From positions 2,356,001-2,420,000 of the forward strand of contig NEEC01000018.1 of assembly GCA_002189035.1 (NCBI GenBank): DNA of 64,000 bases, in the 5' to 3' direction. Positions 46,574-58,732 of this stretch are shown here, piece by piece (within the stretch, counting starts at the first letter, position 1; each line of letters begins with the position of its first letter). The position numbers and the translations under genes are program-made. The notes beneath the pieces are model-generated. The model worked only from the letters and a program-made list of their open reading frames with translations, had not been told where the DNA came from and searched no databases. Source of the stretch: Utricularia gibba (Eukaryota; Streptophyta; Magnoliopsida; Lamiales; Lentibulariaceae).

Positions 46574-46939
46574 ATGAGCTTCAAGTTTGGCAAGGTCAGT
46601 GTACCGAAATCAAAATCTAGGGTCGCCGTTGGACCGATGCCGGAAAAGATGACAAAAACCGTGAAACAGACGATAAACTCGCCGGAGGACCCAGAAAATT
46701 GGGTGGGTTTTGAGGAGGAGCACCTGCAACTGCTGAGGACTCAACTCAGACCGGATGTAAAAAAGAGAGAGACGGACGTTGTCGCCACGTGCGGCTCCCA
46801 GCGGTCACTTCGAAGTTCGAATTCCATAAAAAAGAAAAAGAGATGCATTGGGTATAAATGGTGGATGCTGGCGCCAAACGGTAGTGTGCGCTGTACTGCT
46901 GCAAAAGAGACGGTTAGCCGCCGTAACACCAACCGTTAA
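46574..46939 (+). CDS. unassigned open frame, 121 codons
   Basis: Starts ATG 46574 (MSFKFGKVSVPKSKSRVAVG) and contains MPEKMTKTVKQTINSPEDPE and NWVGFEEEHLQLLRTQLRP before a Lys-rich end. I recognise no family. The first 60 codons look protein-like (mixed charge, amphipathic helix EEEHLQLLRTQL), while the rest reads like non-coding DNA. It may be a small orphan gene, the first exon of a larger gene, or chance. Paired site II motifs 200 bp upstream are the only support. Confidence 0.2.
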   Translation: MSFKFGKVSVPKSKSRVAVGPMPEKMTKTVKQTINSPEDPENWVGFEEEHLQLLRTQLRPDVKKRETDVVATCGSQRSLRSSNSIKKKKRCIGYKWWMLAPNGSVRCTAAKETVSRRNTNR

Positions 46940-47064
46940 CCGTTGTGTGGGCTTATTCATATGCTGGAATTGGATCCAGTTAAGTGGGCCGATCGGGCTT
47001 TTGTGAACAGAATAGAACAAAAGCCCTAATACAGACAGCTCAGCATAATAAGGAAGCTCCACCT

Positions 47065-50000
47065 ATGGTAATAAAGCGTTTCCGAGGATTAGCCGTTGCA
47101 AGTTATCGAGCCGTTGTTGTTCCCCGCCCCACTTCGCAAAACCCTACGTTTCACCTCTCCGCCCGCCGCCGATCTGATTATTTCTCGGTATTCGCCGTTG
47201 GAACCCTTGCCTACCTTCTGTTTTTTATTTCTGATCCTTCCTTTGTTTGTACTTTTGATACTGATGACGATGTAGTCTATAGTTCCACTGTTTCTTATTA
47301 ATATTTTCCTTTTATTGCTGATGGTATAGGCGGGCAGTGGAATGGATTCTCAAGAGCAGACTGCAGAGTCGATTGAAAAGAAGAAGAAGAAAGAGGAAAA
47401 GGTCGTTGGTGTTCCTTCTTTTTTTAGTTTAGGAAATTCATTTGACCATGAAGGTTTCAATACTAAATTTTGTTTCTGGGTTCATATAGTAGGTAAAATG
47501 TTGGTTCGTTCGATCAAATGAAGCGCTAACCATCCAATTACCTGCTTTGCAATTTTTTTTTTTTTTTTGGATAGGCTCGAGAAAAGGAGTTGAAGAAGCA
47601 GAAGGCTGCCCAAAAAGCAGAAGCTGCAAAGCTTCAGGTTAATCTAGCCCGTTTTCTATTGATCAAATCCTAAGGATCTCTCTCATGATTTGTTACCTTA
47701 CGCCATGCGTATATAATAGGCACAAAAGGCTTCCAGTATTCCGGATTCTGGGAAAAAGAAGAGTTTGAGGAGAGAAACTAATGCTGAAAACTCTGAGGAC
47801 TACAATGACCCTGAAACCCCTGTGGGTAGTAAAAAAAACCTGTCACGCCAAATGGCAAAGACTTACAGTCCCAGTGCTGTTGAAAAATCGTATGACTATC
47901 ATATTTCCATTCTTTGGCCCTCATTCTAACATGAAATAATTATCTTTTTATTATTGCGCTGATCTCTTTCGTAGGTGGTATGAATGGTGGGAAAAATCTA
48001 ACTTCTTTGTGGCTGACTCGGATAGCTCCAAACCACCGTTTGTCATAGTGAGTTTCTGGAGTTTCGTGGGCTCCTGCATCTTTTTATCAGAGGGCTAAGA
48101 AAACAAGTATTGTTTTTAAGTGTTTTTGTTTCGTGCATTTTCTATAGGATTTTTCAACAAAAATAATTTTCTTGATTTAGTTTTTTTTATTGAAATAATC
48201 CGTATGGTTAACTGGCAGAATGAAGTCTAGAGCTTTCAGTATCGAATAGATTTCTCAGGTGCAACATTAGTATTTCTATTAAGTTCTGCCACTTTCATTT
48301 TGTGTAAGGTTTTTCCACCACCAAATGTTACGGGGGCACTCCACATTGGTCATGCGCTGACTACTGCAATCCAGGTTTCCTGATCAAATATGACTGGGTA
48401 CCCACCCAGTTTATCTTTTGCGGCTTCATTATAATGAATTATTGACATCTTAGTTTCTCCTCAACAAGAACTGCCTCCTTGCTCCAGGATACTATCATTC
48501 GGTGGAGACGAATGTCTGGCTATAATGCATTGTGGGTGCCTGGAACTGATCACGCTGGAATTGCCACTCAGGTCAGTCACTGTGTTTTTTGGACCCCTGT
48601 TTTTCTCTACTGTGTGAGATGTATAGCTCTATTAATTCAGAGGAGGTTCAGGAATGGAAAAAATTCATTTGGGTCATCCAGTAAGATGCATTATGTGATA
48701 CCACCAATATATGTTGGGTTTTATGTTTGTATAGACACGTTTTTGAGGTTGTTCATTATGCTCATCTGACAGGTTGTGGTGGAGAAGAAAATTTATCGAG
48801 AAAGGAAATTAACGAGGCATGATGTTGGCCGTGAAAACTTTGTTGAAGAAGTGAGTAAAGTTTTAAGATATTTCTATGTGTTGCACTCACTAGACCTATA
48901 AATTTAAATATCTGTTATCAGAAAAGTTGGTTAGCTGACTTCTCTGCATTGTGAAAAAAAAGGTCTGGAAATGGAAGAATCAGTACGGGGGCACCATTCT
49001 AAAACAACTTCGGCGCTTAGGAGCGTCCATTGATTGGTCTCGTGAGGTGAAACCCTTTTTAGTGAACCCTCGGTCTTGTTTGAATGTGGCATACTTGTTA
49101 CTTGCATGATGGCTGGCCATGTATTTTCCTTTTTGTGATCACTAAATAATTTTGTATATAGTGCTTTACAATGGATGAGAAGAGATCTATAGCAGTGACT
49201 GAGGCCTTTGTAAGACTTCACAAGGAGGGCTTGATATATAGGTATGGCGGTAATACATTTTATCATACCTATAGCAATGCCAAAAGATAGATCCGGTGCC
49301 AGTTTATCCCCTGAATCCAACTTCTTCCCTTTCTGAGGATATGCGTACCATCACCTTCATATGGGTTTCCTATCGTGAACGTTATCGAGTTATGAAATTC
49401 ATGTCATTTGAAGTCTCAAGTCAACTTTAAACAGTGCACATATTCTTTTCTCTTTAGGGATCTGCGACTGGTGAACTGGGATTGCGTTTTGAGGACTGCT
49501 ATATCTGACATCGAGGTATGTTCCTTCCCAATATTTTCTAAGTGGCCCCAGTTCTTATTGACGTGTTTTGATGTTTCTTTCAGGTAGAATATATTGATAT
49601 CAAAGAGAGAACTCCTTTGCGGGTTCCTGGATATGAGAAGCCTGTCGAATTTGGAGTTCTGACATCCTTTGCTTATCCTCTGGAAGGAGGGTTGGACGAA
49701 ATTGTCGTGGCAACTACACGAGTGGAAACTATGCTAGGGGATACTGCAATTGCGATTCATCCAGAAGACCCTAGGTATTGGCATATTCATGGAAAATACG
49801 CCATCCATCCTTTTAATGGTAGGAGGCTTCCTATAGTTTGTGATGCTGTTCTTGTTGACATGAATTTTGGAACTGGGGCTGTCAAGGTAAGTTGTCTAGA
49901 TATGTCATTTCATCTCCACTTTATTTAATGCTGATAAATTTTATTTTGCAGATAACTCCTGCCCATGATCCAAATGATTTTGAGGTTGGAAAGCGGCATA

Positions 50001-53000
50001 ATCTCGAGTTCATTAATATTTTTACAGATGATGGCATGATAAATAGCAATGGTGGCTCAGTATTTGTAGGAATGCCTCGCTTTAAGGCCCGTGTGGCTAT
50101 AACTGAAGCATTGAAGGAGAAGGTACCACTTTTTGAAGATTGGACTTTTATTTGGTATCTAAAATTATCTGTGTTTTCATTGATGCATTAATTTTCACTT
50201 GAAGGGACTCTATAGAGGCGACAAAAATAATGAGATGCGTCTCGGTGTTTGTTCAAGAAGTAATGATGTTGTGGAGCCGCTAATTAAGCCCCAGTGGTAT
50301 GTCAACTGTAAAAGCATGGCAGAAGAAGGTCTTGATGCCGTCATGAATGATTCCAACCCTAGAATGGAGATCATCCCAAAGCAATATGTAGCTGAATGGA
50401 AGAGGTGCTTTTGAATCGTGCATTAGTTTCCTTTCCGTACCTTCAGTTGAGTTTATGTGGTTCAATTTTTTCCCTATTGTTTGCCTCTTTACAGCACCTT
50501 GAGTTTCTAGATAGTACAATGTTGTCACTTCCTGCGTTGGTTAAGCATATTGATCGATCACTTGGATTTATGTGTTGTAGATGGCTTGAGAATATCCGTG
50601 ATTGGTGCATTTCAAGGCAACTTTGGTGGGGTCATCGCATTCCTGCATATTATGCAGTTTTGGAAAATGATGAACTTAAGGAACTTGGTGCATACAATGA
50701 CCACTGGGTGGTTGCAAGGAGTGAAAAAGAGGCCGAGGAGGAGGCGAGGAGACTGTTTGATGGTAAATCATTCCAGCTCTTTCAAGATCCAGATGTCCTG
50801 GATACTTGGTTTTCTTCAGGCCTTTTTCCATTATCTGTACTGGGGTGGCCAGATTGTACAAGCGATCTCAAAACATTTTATCCAACATCTGTGCTTGAAA
50901 CGGGTCATGATATTCTCTTTTTCTGGGTTGCTCGCATGGTTATGTTGGGTATGAAGCTTGGAGGTGATGTCCCATTTAGAAAGGTTAGTGAAGGGATTTC
51001 TATTTTCCTATTGCTAAAACTTTGTGTTTTCTGGCCAAAAATTGCATGACTCAGGTTCCTATTTAAAAAAAAATGCATGATATTACAGAACCTGGCCCTT
51101 AGAATGAAAAGAAAATGAAAATCTTCTAGGAGCCTAGTGTTTCATCCATTTTAATCATGTATTTCCTCCTGATTTTCTAGTAATGCTCAGTTTGCTGTAT
51201 TTAGGTTTACTTGCATCCTATGATTCGTGATGCCCATGGACGCAAAATGTCCAAGTCACTTGGAAATGTTATCGACCCTTTAGAAGTGATTAATGGAATC
51301 ACGCTGAGTGGTCTTCAGAAAAGGTTAGAAGATAGCAATTTGGATCCCAAGGAACTGAAAACTGCTAAAGAAGGGCAAGCAAAAGATTTTCCGGATGGCA
51401 TTCCTGAATGTGGCACAGATGCTTTGCGATTTGCACTTGTATCATACACTGCTCAGGTTCATAGTTTTTATACTTATTTTCTGCGGTATATTGACCAGAG
51501 TTGACATTTTGTATTGATATTTCTCTTGTTACAGTCTGACAAAATAAACCTGGATATCCAAAGGGTGGTGGGATATCGACAATGGTGTAACAAGCTGTGG
51601 AATGCTATCCGATTTGCCATGAGCAAACTTGGCGAAGATTATATTCCTCCATCAGATATTATCCCAGAAACCATGCCTTTCATCTGCAAGTGGATACTTG
51701 CTGTTCTCAACAAAGCTATATCAAAAACTGTGGCGTCCTTAGAATCCTATGAATTCTCAGATGCTGCAACCGCAGTGTATTCATGGTGGCAGTTTCAGTT
51801 GTGTGATGTATTTATTGAAGCAATTAAGCCATATTTCTCTGGTAATGACCCAGCTCTGGAGTCATCACGAAGAAGTGCACAGTACACGCTGTGGTTATGT
51901 TTGGACAATGGCTTGAGATTACTTCATCCTTTTATGCCATTTGTCACTGAAGAACTATGGCAGCGTCTTCCTTGTAGGAAGGATTCTGTGAGGAAAGAAT
52001 CAATAGTAATAGCTGAGTATCCGTTGGTTATACAGGTAAGCTTGCCGTAGAATCATACCACTACATGTGGTATATAGTTCATTCTAACATGATAATTTTT
52101 CGCACTTGCACAAGCATGTATTGCGTTCTTTAAGTGGTCTTTCAGTACTCCAAGTTAATCATTCGATTCTTTCTTTTATCATTTCACATAATGTCGTGAT
52201 GAAGCAGCTTAGTTCCTCGTCTTCAGGATTGGGCCAATGATGAGGTGGAGTTGGAGATGAGCGTGATCGAGTCTGTAGTGAAATCACTTAGGTCCCTCCG
52301 TGCACAGTTGGCGCCTGATGAGCGATATGAAAGGTAAATGATATTTGATGATGATATGAAAGGTCCTTCTAGCACCTCTAGTTATCAACTGCTATATGCT
52401 TGCACGCTGAACCATTTTGTTTTATTTGTTCTGTCCAGGCGAGCAGGTTTCGTTCGGTGCCGTACAAGGGATGCGTGCCACGCCATCAAGAGGCACGACA
52501 TGGTGATAAGCACCCTTGCTACATTATCCTCCCTAGATGTAAGCCGTCCTTCTGCATCATAACCTCTGGGCCTTCGCATATGCTGGCTGCATACTGCTCC
52601 TGCTTCATTTTACGTCTAAGCCTTATCTTCAGGTCCTGAGTGAGAATGACGAGACTCCGGTCGGCTGCATTGTTGATGTGGTCAATGAATCTCTCTCAGT
52701 ACACCTTAAACTTAGAGGCGCAATTAACGTGGACGCTGAACTTGAAAAACTTATAAAGAAGATGGAGGAAGTGCAAAGGTGAGGGCGAAACTTCATTCTA
52801 CAGTTTCCGGGATCCTCCCACTGAGCCTTATCTGATTCCTCTCACAGGCAATACGATGCGTTGATGAAGAAAACTACTGCTACTTCATATCAGGAAAAGG
52901 TTCCGGCACGCATCCGTGAAGCGGATGAAGCAAAAATGGCTTCACTTTTGCAGGAACTGTTGTCGTTCAAGGAGGCCGGCGAGAATCTTGAACGCGAAAT

Positions 53001-53025
53001 GTCTGAAGCTGCTGCTGCTCCCTGA
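47065..53025 (+). CDS. VALRS: valine--tRNA ligase, predicted dual-targeted
   Basis: Class I synthetase charging tRNA-Val. Twenty-one exons: 47065-47187, 47330-47401, 47575-47637, 47720-47889, 47975-48047, 48309-48374, 48488-48571, 48773-48850, 48963-49046, 49162-49241, 49458-49515, 49584-49886, 49952-50122, 50205-50404, 50581-50983, 51205-51456, 51535-52035, 52227-52333, 52439-52538, 52633-52778, 52848-53025 (3312 bp, 1103 aa). HIGH motif in [11 protein letters not shown] (179-182), editing-domain block [38 protein letters not shown] in [14 protein letters not shown] (690-694), anticodon-binding domain, and a C-terminal coiled coil. The first exon encodes [20 protein letters not shown], Arg-rich and free of acids, joined in frame to a second ATG at 47342 ([10 protein letters not shown]). 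The short form would be cytosolic (1058 aa), the long form mitochondrial. A Lys-rich N-terminal extension (EKKKKKEEK) is usual for eukaryotic ValRS. Confidence 0.96.
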
Positions 53026-53326
53026 AACCACGGCTTTGGTTTCGGGATCTTCATTGTGCATTTCAAGTTTCTATTATTTTTGACCTGGGTTTTCTATGTG
53101 ATCCATGGATATTTGTCGCCCAATTCCTGGTTACAGTTCACCATGATATCTCCCAAAAGGTAAAAAGTTGAAGAGGCAGTTGACTGTTGAGGGCCGGTAT
53201 CGCGGCAATGTGGAGGCACATGACAGAATAAATGTACTGGTGCTTACATAAATTCGTATGATGATTAAGTTTTGACCAGACCGGTTCTGTGAAGCAGACG
53301 GATTAACTCAACTCGTAGAACACCCC

Positions 53327-53347
53327 CGAGGCGAGGCGAGGCGAGGC
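53327..53347 (+). repeat. (CGAGG)4 minisatellite
   Basis: Four tandem CGAGG units just downstream of the ValRS 3' end. Confidence 0.8.
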
Positions 53348-54645
53348 CTGCGTCTGAGTGCTGTTTAACCCACGCAGAGACTTGTCGGGAGCCGCAGTCG
53401 TCACATACAGCAGCCCGCAGAAGCAGGAGCAGCAGCGGCAGCAGAGTGGCCGGCCTGGCCTCAAGCACTGCTATCCTCGGAAGTCCCCGATTCGATTCGA
53501 TTGCATGAAACCGGCATTTAGTGCAGTTATTAGGCATGTGTTTGTGGGTGATTAGGGCGCCCGACCGCCGGCGTGTCGCCATCGGCTCTCACACACAACG
53601 ACAAAGACACTAGGGGTGTGGGGCCCGCACGCGCCCTTTGTCTTGCTTCTGTGAGATCCTGCAGCGCAGCTGGGCCTCACTGTCCAGTGTCCGTCCACTC
53701 ACCCCCACACCCCTCTCCTTTTCCCCTAAACCACCACTGATTATTGTTGTTACGAAAGGTCATTAGGGTTTATTAAAGCTCGGGTTTGTTGCAGCGTGTC
53801 CCTGTGCCATCTCCATCAGCCCCTGCAGTGTTCCAACTCGAGCGAGGGAAAGAAAGAAAGAAAGAAATGTGTGAGTCGAGTCCGTGAGCGATGATGGCGT
53901 GGCCGGGTTAGCAAGTCATGATTGCGGGTAAATTCAATGCTGCCCCTCGGAATTCTCTTTCCATTCCAGCACTGTGCCGTGCATTATCTGTGTGTTGCCA
54001 CCCCGGGCCGGGGCCGGCCTCTCCACCACACACAGAGTGAGTGATGCAATCTATGTAGAGGAGATGAGTGCAACTGTGTCTAACAACGTCTGGGAGACAT
54101 AGGATTGGCGCATGACACTTGTGAAAAACATAACATATGCGGCGCGGCAGCTATGAAACTGGCCTTGGGATGAATGAATTAGGGGCTGTCGTGGGAGGCC
54201 AACGCAACGCAACGCACACATGCTGGCAAGGGGCTAGGCCCACCCCTACCCTCGAAACTCTAGCAGCACCGTCTATTATTACTATTACTTTTATATAACA
54301 AGAGCAAATACGAGTATGTATACACACAAGGGCAAGTATTTGTGTTGTACAAGATCTCTCTCTACTGGCCACTGGGCACTGGGCACTGCCCACTGGGGCA
54401 TGACATTGGAATGATTCCGGGAGCAGGGGGTGCAGCGCAGGAGAGGATCGTCGTTTAGTCGCGGGTGCCGGCGGTGCAGTGGCGATAGACTGATGAGTTG
54501 GTTTTCGGGTTCGGTTTTGACGAGTTAAGTGGCGATTCTCAGATTCCAGACAGGGCTTTTCTCAGGTCCTCATCACTCTTTACTCCCTCCCCCCACCTCT
54601 CTCCTCATAAATTTAAATTCTCCCCCTCCCCCCAGCCCATAAGAT

Positions 54646-54677
54646 AAGAAGAAGAAGAAGAAGATGATGATGATGAT
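54646..54677 (+). repeat. (AAG)n(ATG)n compound microsatellite
   Basis: About six AAG units followed by about five ATG units. Confidence 0.8.
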
Positions 54678-55165
54678 ATTGGAGGTTGGATGATACAACG
54701 TAACGACATCTATGGCGTGTGTCATGAATATTCCAGTTTTCATGCCCAGCATGTGCTAAGATTTTAAATCCTGCGGACCAGCTCACCCGACCCTTTCGAG
54801 TTTCATTAAGACATGGATGGATGGAAACCCATTCATTCCTACCTACAACTCCATGTTTGTGTTAGATTAGATTAGAACAAAGGCATGCATCAGGCAGCAG
54901 CGTATCCAGGTGGCTTGATGCTCAGCTAAAAGTGCTTCTTTGAGGATGGGTTGGGGTGCGAACTGTGAAGGGAGGGCGTGTCTGCGATGCGATGCGATGA
55001 CTGAGGATTTCGTGGGCGGGGTGGGTGGGTGGGGTGGGGGTGTCCGCGGGGGAAATGTTGAAAGCAAAAGGACGCTTGCTGGTAGTTAGGGTTGTTGGGT
55101 TCCATGTCCAATAACATCATCCATTGATGGGTGTTTGTCTCACCTCCCCCAAAATTACACTCTCT

Positions 55166-55203
55166 GCCCTTGCCCTTGGTCCCCAACCAAGGCAAGGGCA
55201 AGG
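55166..55203. repeat. imperfect inverted repeat (hairpin)
   Basis: Left arm GCCCTTGCCCTTGG and right arm CCAAGGCAAGGGC pair with a single-base bulge around a loop of about 7 nt. Far too short for a plant miRNA precursor. Confidence 0.6.
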
Positions 55204-55965
55204 TTCCACCCCATCGCGATTGCGCCCGCCCCATCCCACTACGTACACGTTCCCCTGGACTGGACTCATCCGTGGGGTTATTGGATCATTTAGACTGCTA
55301 AGCTAAAAGCAATGCATTATTGTCGTCTCGGAGTGGTGCTACTCCGTATGCATTCCACGATTCAAATCCAGGTCCGAAACTGTTGACGCAGCGCAGGAGC
55401 AGAGTGATGTATGTATACGAGGGTTGACCTGGTTGGGTAATAAAAAATGCGGAAAAGGATTATGAAAATAATGTACGTGATAGTCTTCTTCTTCTTCTTC
55501 TTGTTCTGGGTTGCAGGACGGACAGCCCCCAGTCCATTAAAATAATGGAACTGCCCTAATCAGCAACTCTGCAGCAGAATGAAAGTATTAATATAATAAC
55601 CATTCATTCATTCCAGTAGAATTTTTAGTGGAGTGAATCCCCTCCGGGAGTGAGTGAGTGAGTGGGTATGACATTTTTGGGTTTGTGAGAATGATAGTGG
55701 GATCCGATCAGAATCTACTTTTAGATCTAAACAAGAAGAAGATGAAGGGGGCTGCGTACGTGTTTATGAGGCTTTTCAAAAAGTGGGATTTTTTTACAGT
55801 GGGCGAAAAGGGAGGGGAAGAGGGGGAAAAAAACTGCCTGGTCAGGTGAAAAAGGAAAACAGAAGAAAGAGAAGGACTTGATGAAAGACGCTTTCCTTGT
55901 ATGGGCATTTTGTAGATATGACATATGTTTATATATGTATCTATAGATTCCTGTGTACGTAATCT

Positions 55966-55966
<1 letters not shown>

Positions 55967-55996
<30 letters not shown>
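55967..55996 (+). repeat. (AG)15 microsatellite
   Basis: Fifteen AG repeats about 500 bp upstream of the ARF ATG. GA/CT repeats near plant start sites can bind BPC (GAGA-binding) proteins; that role is inference. Confidence 0.9.
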
Positions 55997-56000
<4 letters not shown>

Positions 56001-56499
56001 GGGGAGGTAAACCGGTAAAGGGGAGAGGGGGTGAGAGTTGTGGAGCATTTTTGTGGGTCGAGTGGACAGGGAGCGCTCAACTGAAAGACGGCAGAATCAT
56101 CGCGTTTTCATTTAGCTTGCTTTCTTTTCGGTGTGTTCGGAGTCTTTTACCTTTCGATTCCGTTCTTTGATTTTGCTTCTTCTGCCGAGATTTGTTGTTG
56201 TTTCAGGCGTTTGTTGGGGGGCGTTTTCGGTGTGCAGTAGTGGAGGAGCAGAGAATTGGGATTCGGGTCTTTTTTTCAGTTTGTGTTTCCGGGATTTGAT
56301 TTGTTAGGGGAATGTTTCACCTACATTACTCGGGGGATTCTTCTTCAGATTTCAGGTTCTATTCACGTTGAGTTTTCCCATTGGGCGTCGGAAGTTGTTT
56401 CACGGCGATTTTGATTGTCGCTGCAGTTCGGAAATGTGAAAAGAGAGTTTTGACTCTGGCTTTTTGTTCATTGCACATTGTTTCCCTGTGATCAGTTCT

Positions 56500-58732
56500 A
56501 TGGAGTCTAAGGAAGAGAACTGCTTGGACTCTCAATTATGGCACGCTTGTGCTGGAAGCATGGTGCAAATGCCGTCTGTGAATTCAAGCGTCTTTTATTT
56601 CCCACAGGGCCACTCTGAGCATGCTTCTGGTTATGTTGATTTCAGAAAATGTCCTCGAGTTCCCGCATTCATTCCATGTAGAGTTTCTGCGGTTAAGTTC
56701 TTAGCAGATCGAGAGACCGATGAAGTTTTTGCAAAGATTAGATTAGTTCCCATCAACGGGAATGAGTTGGGGTTTGATGACAATGAGGGTGCCACCGTCA
56801 GTGGTTCTGGAAATCAGGATAAACCCACATCGTTTGCTAAGACATTGACGCAGTCTGATGCAAACAACGGTGGAGGATTCTCGGTTCCAAGGTATTGCGC
56901 TGAGACAATATTTCCAAGACTGGATTACAATGCAGATCCTCCAGTGCAGACAATTATCGCAAAAGATGTTCATGGTGAGACATGGAAGTTCAGGCATATA
57001 TACAGAGGAACTCCAAGGAGACATCTATTGACTACGGGATGGAGTACTTTTGTGAACCATAAGAGCCTTGTTGCTGGTGACTCAATTGTGTTTATGCGAG
57101 CTGAGAATGGTGATCTTTGCGTTGGGATTCGTCGGGCAAAGAAAGGGATTGGAAGTGGATTAGAAATGCCGACATGGTGGAATTCGGCTTGTGGCAACTC
57201 AGGCATGCAGTATGGAGGGATTTCTACGTTTCTGGGGGAGGACGAGGGTAAACTTAGCAGACATAATGAAAGTTGGGTTAACAGGGGAAGAGTGAAAGCA
57301 GAAGATGTGGTACAGGCAGCCACTCTTGCTGCCGGAGGACAACCATTCGAAGTTATTTACTACCCTCGTGCTAGCACTCCAGATTTTTGTGTAAAAGCAT
57401 CCCAAGTTAAGGTTGCCCTGCAAATATGCTGGGCCCCGGGTATGAGATTCAAGATGGCTTTCGAAACAGAGGACTCATCGCGTATCAGTTGGTTCATGGG
57501 GACCATTTCCTCTGTTAAAGTTGCTGATCCTATCCTTTGGCCTGATTCTCCATGGAGGCTCCTTCAGGTAAGTCTTTGTCTGAGTTGAAAATGCTGGTTT
57601 GTTAAGATGTTGGGTGACGATTTGGTTGGTTGGGTTGTAGGTGAGCTGGGATGAGCCTGATCTTTTGCAAAACGTGAAACGAGTGAGCCCTTGGTTGGTG
57701 GAGCTGGTATCGAACGTTCATGGAATTCCCTTCTCATTCTCACATCCTGGAAAGAAGATCAGGTTACCCCATCAAGAATTTCCTCTTGGTGGACAAATTT
57801 TCATGCCTTCGTTTTCGAGCCAGCATGTTGTCCGACCAAACAATATCTTCGGATGTGTTCCGATCAGCTCTCCTCCTGCTGGCATGCAGGGAGCCAGGCA
57901 CGCTCAGTATGGTTTTTCAGCTCCATATTTCCAGCAATCTAAACAGCCTTCACCTATCTCTTCTGCTTGCTTCATGCCTCTGGACTCTTTCCCCTTGTCG
58001 TCCCAAGCTTCGAATCCTGCTGTTCCGATACACGAGAGAGATGAAAACATTTCGTGTTTACTGACTATGGGAAATTCAGCTCAACAGTACACAAAATCGG
58101 ATGATTCAAAATCCCCTTCGGCCCCAACCACAGCCTCATTTGTGCTCTTTGGGCAGCCTATTCTTACTGATACCAAGATCCAACATGGCTGCTTCAATGA
58201 TGCTGCTGCTGCTGCTTCCCCAACCCGAACCAGCAACAGTTCATCCGATAACAAATTTGGGAATGCTTCAGATGGTTCTGGCTCGGGTTCCGGTTTTGCT
58301 CTGTATCAGAACAAGACGCGGGTGCCCTCTGCCTCAGTCTCTCCCTCGCCCTGCGAGGCACTGACTGACGGCCTTTGCAAGGTCTTCTTGGAGTCGGACG
58401 ATGTGGGACGCACCGTCGATCTCTCTTCTGTTGGCTGCTACGAGGAACTGCACTCAAAACTCCAAGACCTGTTCAGCATTGAGGCCGATAAAACATCCAA
58501 CCTTGTTGTGTATCGGGATGCAACAGGGGCCATCAGAAAACTTGGAGACGAGCCCTTCCTGTAAGCCCCGGATGCATCATCCATTAGCGTAATTTTTTTT
58601 TTTTTTTGTTGTTTTTCCGGTGAACTGATGGTGTAATTGTATTGGTGCAGTACGTTCATGAGATCGGCGCGACGGCTGACGATTCTTGCGGAGCCACGGT
58701 CGAACAACGACGTCATCAACCTAGGAGTGTAA
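56500..58732 (+). CDS. ARF10/16: auxin response factor, ARF10/16/17 group
   Basis: Repressor-type auxin response factor binding TGTCTC-like elements. Three exons: 56500-57567, 57641-58560 and 58651-58732 (2070 bp, 689 aa). N-terminus MESKEENCLDSQLWHACAGS, then the B3 domain (FAKTLTQSDANNGGGFSVPR from about residue 112; WKFRHIYRGTPRRHLLTTGW; GDSIVFMRAENGDLCVGIRR), the ARF domain (PFEVIYYPRASTPDFCVKAS; WDEPDLLQNVKRVSPWLVEL), a Ser/Pro-rich middle region without a Gln-rich activator, and a C-terminal PB1 domain (LCKVFLESDDVGRTVDL; CYEELHSKLQDLFSI; FMRSARRLTIL). The B3 sequence, length and miR160 site (57880-57900) place it in the ARF10/16/17 clade, and the complete PB1 domain favours ARF10/16 over ARF17. 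No activation domain is visible, consistent with a repressor. Confidence 0.95.
57880..57900 (+). promoter_or_regulatory. miR160 target site
   Basis: 21-nt stretch from TGGCATGCAGG to GAGCCAGGCA in ARF exon 2, complementary to miR160 with one G:U wobble. It encodes AGMQGAR (about residues 436-442). The site is shared by ARF10, ARF16 and ARF17 and directs cleavage of their mRNA. Confidence 0.93.

Larger units (their letters stand above)
45454..47064. other. divergent interval, ICR / ValRS
   Basis: 1.6 kb between divergent start codons. The ICR 5' leader seems interrupted by introns (45500-45800). It contains a perfect 12-bp palindrome made of TGGGCC/GGCCCA (46359-46370), two further site II motifs (46945-46950, 46985-46990) near ValRS, and one unassigned reading frame (see 46574-46939). 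Confidence 0.5.
53026..56499 (+). other. 3.5-kb gene-free interval upstream of ARF
   Basis: The longest gene-free stretch here. It contains a (CGAGG)4 repeat (53327-53347), a CACTGGG repeat with a GGGCACTGCCC palindrome (54370-54397), AAG/ATG trinucleotides (54646-54677), a hairpin (55166-55203), a TTC tract (55488-55503), a GAGT tract (55649-55664) and (AG)15 (55967-55996). The right part should be the ARF promoter and 5' UTR. No protein gene, tRNA or miRNA precursor could be supported. Confidence 0.5.

Noticed and set aside
55166-55203. hairpin considered as a microRNA precursor
   Set aside because: Arms are about 14 bp, too short for a plant miRNA duplex, and there is no extended fold-back.
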